Positions 61,890 through 64,000 of a DNA stretch of 64,000 nt are shown here, one piece after another. The stretch comes from Pollenia angustigena. Lineage: Eukaryota; Arthropoda; Insecta; Diptera; Polleniidae. The stretch lies in NCBI GenBank assembly GCA_930367215.1, contig OV884058.1, forward strand, positions 102,013,802 to 102,077,801. The letters run 5' to 3'. The notes under the pieces are model-generated. The model did not search any database and was not told the origin of the DNA. It saw only the letters and a program-made list of their open reading frames with translations. The translations under genes were made by a program, and so were the position numbers. How positions within the stretch are numbered: position 1 is the stretch's first letter; each line of letters opens with the position of its first letter.

Positions 61890-62335
61890 AGTCAATTAAC
61901 ATCGCCACGACTTGGGATAATACGGCCATTGACTTCCTCGCGCAGAAGAGCCATTTTTTCGTTGGCTGTGTGGCAAGTGGCACCATCCTGTTTAAACCGC
62001 ATATCGTCCAGGTTCATATGATCAATTTCTGGCCACAAGAAGTCCGTTATCATCTTCCGATAGCGTATACTATTTACCCTAACTACATGGCTAACTGCTC
62101 GAAAATGAGGTCTTTCGAAGAAGTACGGCCCGATGACGACGCCAGGGTTTTAATTTTTTCCTACAGACTCGGTTTGATGAAATTTGCGCACTATTCTCCC
62201 GATTGTGGACACATTTGGTCGATTATGTTGACCAAACCAATTGAGAAGTTTACGAAATGCATTTTGGTTTGAACGCCTATTTTCGTAAAAGGCTTACACA
62301 ATATTAACGCTCTGCTCATTTGTGTACCTCTCCAT
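61890..62335 (-). pseudogene. IS630/mariner-like transposase relic, N-terminal and middle part
   Basis: The ATG at 62335-62333 begins MERYTNEQSVNIVKAFYENR, followed by AFRKLLNWFG and STIGRIVRKFHQTESV (HTH region). After a stop come GVVIGPYFFERPHFRAVSHV, YRKMITDFLWPEIDHM and MRFKQDGATCHTANEKMALL (second catalytic Asp), REEVNGRIIPSRGDVN, then the hAT insertion. The segment with the first catalytic Asp is deleted between ESV and GVVIGP. The gene resumes at 58480. AAAGGGTGGCCCATTA (inverse of about 62434-62453) resembles the terminal repeat of such elements. Confidence 0.82.
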
Positions 62336-62459
62336 GGTTGAATTTGTCAAATTCTGAAAATAAGAAATGTCAAATTAGATTGGGCAAAGAATTTTACGTT
62401 AAGGTGTGACTCACACTTAACATCGTCGTGCATAATGGGCCACCCTTTATAATTGCATA

Positions 62460-64000
62460 TCCGAAGAATGTAAAATAGTTTTTATTGATGATAAATGTAT
62501 ATGAGCTTAAAGAACAAGTTAACAGTGATGAGAAAAGTCAAATACATTGGAAATGCTATTCCAGTTTCATGGATAATATTAAATAAAATATAGAACAATT
62601 TTTGGTTTATCACTGTAAAAAATGTGAAATACAGTACTGATTTGTATAATACATAACGAACGGTCACCGTATATTTGCTCATATCGAAGAAAAAAAAAAA
62701 AAAATTTAAAAAAAAATCAGTTTTTATTTAATTTTACCTTTGTTTTATATAATTTCAGTGATTTTATTGTTTCAAGAGTTGGTGACACTGCCTCCAATAC
62801 GGCCAGCCTTTTAAAATTCTCAACTTGAAAACATTTAACGGCGGTGAAGTCTGAATCGCTGTAGTGTACAAAAAGTACTTAAACAAATTACAAAGAAACA
62901 CTAGTAAAACGCTTGTTCAAGCCAATACGAGCATTTCAACAGAAACGATTTATATAAACGAACACTAACTCATATGTAAGTAAGTCATAAGTAAGTGTAA
63001 GAATTTATGAACACCACAACAGAGTGACCATTTTGGAAATTATTTCAGCTAAACTACGCATTAATAATTTTGATTAAGCTGAAAAATTCTCCTTTGGGAT
63101 TTTATTTCTTAGCTCTCTTTTTAAATTGAATAAATTATTTTTTTTTTTTATTATTAATTTTGACAAAAATAATTGCACCCAAAGAGAAATGTCGTATGAA
63201 AATTAATAATGACCTATTTCGATGTGCGAAAGAACAATTACATTTAAAACAAAACCAAATTCTAAAAATTTTGTTAATTCTTACAATGTATTACAATGTA
63301 GAATATTTTAGGAGTCTTATGGCCATTTTCTCATTAGGCAATTATCTTTTTTCCCAACGAAAAACTGCACATTAAAGAAATTTGGTTTTCTCAATGTCTA
63401 ATTTGCTTCTATTCTGTCGCAAAGCTAACCAGCACTCATCTGCCAATTATTTATTTTCCTTTTATTTGTCGTACAGATAAATTCAATCAGCTGACTCCCA
63501 ACTTTTACATGTATTTTGAGTGGCGTTGCCAGCTGAAAACAATGTTTTTTGTCGGTATATTGAAAAACCCAAAATCGTTAACGAACAGTTTATCGGTCCA
63601 ATAAATTTATGTTGACATTAAGTAACAGGCAGTTTGTCGATAGATTGAGAAAATGGCCATTAGAAATTTCCTTATCAAGTTGATTGTAGCAACTATTTGA
63701 GATTTAATTATAATGATATAAAAATACAAGGAAATTTTATATTTTAATGTAAAACTTTTGTTATGGTAGGAACACAATCGGGTCGTACGTCGCGATAGCA
63801 AACATATCAGAACTCTGGTATCCAAAAAATTTTGGTAATTGTGGGTGTGGCATGCTGCTGGAAACAAATATTTTGTGTTGTTTTAGAAAAAATTAAATTT
63901 TTGTAAATTTGATCAGAACTAAATTATGATTTCTTGCAAGCTGTTAACAATAATGGGTCGAAATTTTATTTATGATATTAGAAGTCTTTAAGAAATGGGT
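62460..64000. other. No gene recognised
   Basis: ATGGCCATTTTCTCA (about 63319) and TGAGAAAATGGCCAT (63646-63660) are inverted over 15 bases and may be ends of a ~340-bp element. Frames in this stretch carry no motif. Confidence 0.45.

Noticed and set aside
1..64000. CRISPR arrays, rRNA, tRNA, bacterial operons or ribosome binding sites
   Set aside because: No direct-repeat/spacer pattern, no A- and B-box pair with cloverleaf, and no prokaryotic gene layout was seen; the content is that of an insect nuclear genome.

Overview
The window looks like a piece of a large, strongly AT-rich genome of a higher fly (Diptera). I infer this from the repeat classes: hAT, Transib, pogo and IS630/mariner-like transposons, RNase H-bearing non-LTR retrotransposons, a Penelope-like element, many foldback MITEs, and tails resembling those of brachyceran genomes. 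I cannot name the species. I find no convincing host protein-coding gene, exon series, rRNA, tRNA or CRISPR. Nearly all open frames are chance frames or relics of mobile elements, so this is most likely intergenic, intronic or heterochromatic sequence. Some frames I was given start at TTG rather than ATG and are internal pieces of broken transposon genes.

Layout. 1-6 kb: a cluster of a TAACGTCCGTAACG-like motif, a diverged copy of a ~118-bp tandem repeat, a DDE transposase relic and a non-LTR relic. 6-10.2 kb: a hAT transposon with perfect 8-bp target duplications and two elements nested in it, then three small inverted-repeat elements. 11.7-16.6 kb: two further non-LTR relics, on opposite strands, and a long hairpin. 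18.4-24.1 kb: a Penelope-like element (minus strand; RT plus GIY-YIG endonuclease) broken by two insertions, with a second, inverted copy of one insertion downstream. 22.4-25.7 kb: MITEs, including two adjacent inverted copies of one unit. 27.7-29.2 kb: a short RT piece and a transposase relic. 29.86-34.6 kb: two hAT copies of one family, the first containing a Transib element whose ends carry the sequence of a V(D)J recombination-signal heptamer. 34.7-43.7 kb: hairpins, a recent 135-bp duplication, a non-LTR relic and a third complete-ended hAT. 44-47.7 kb: nested MITEs and another transposase relic. 47.8-55.1 kb: a ~118-bp tandem-repeat array interrupted by a pogo-like element (itself holding a hAT), a Harbinger-like element and an unidentified block. 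56-62.5 kb: a hAT MITE, a third copy of the 33-kb hAT family, and a hAT inserted into a mariner-like transposase relic.

The relations between elements are mainly those of nesting, which gives a relative order of insertion: Transib inside hAT; hAT inside pogo inside tandem repeat; hAT inside mariner-like gene; MITEs inside hAT. All recognised transposase and RT genes are broken by stops, frameshifts or deletions, so nothing here looks autonomous today. The most noteworthy object is the Transib element (30289-32474): terminal CACAGTG heptamers, an A-rich nonamer-like motif 22 and 23 bp inside, a 5-bp target duplication, and a transposase relic with the block that I align, from memory, with the first catalytic Asp block of RAG1.
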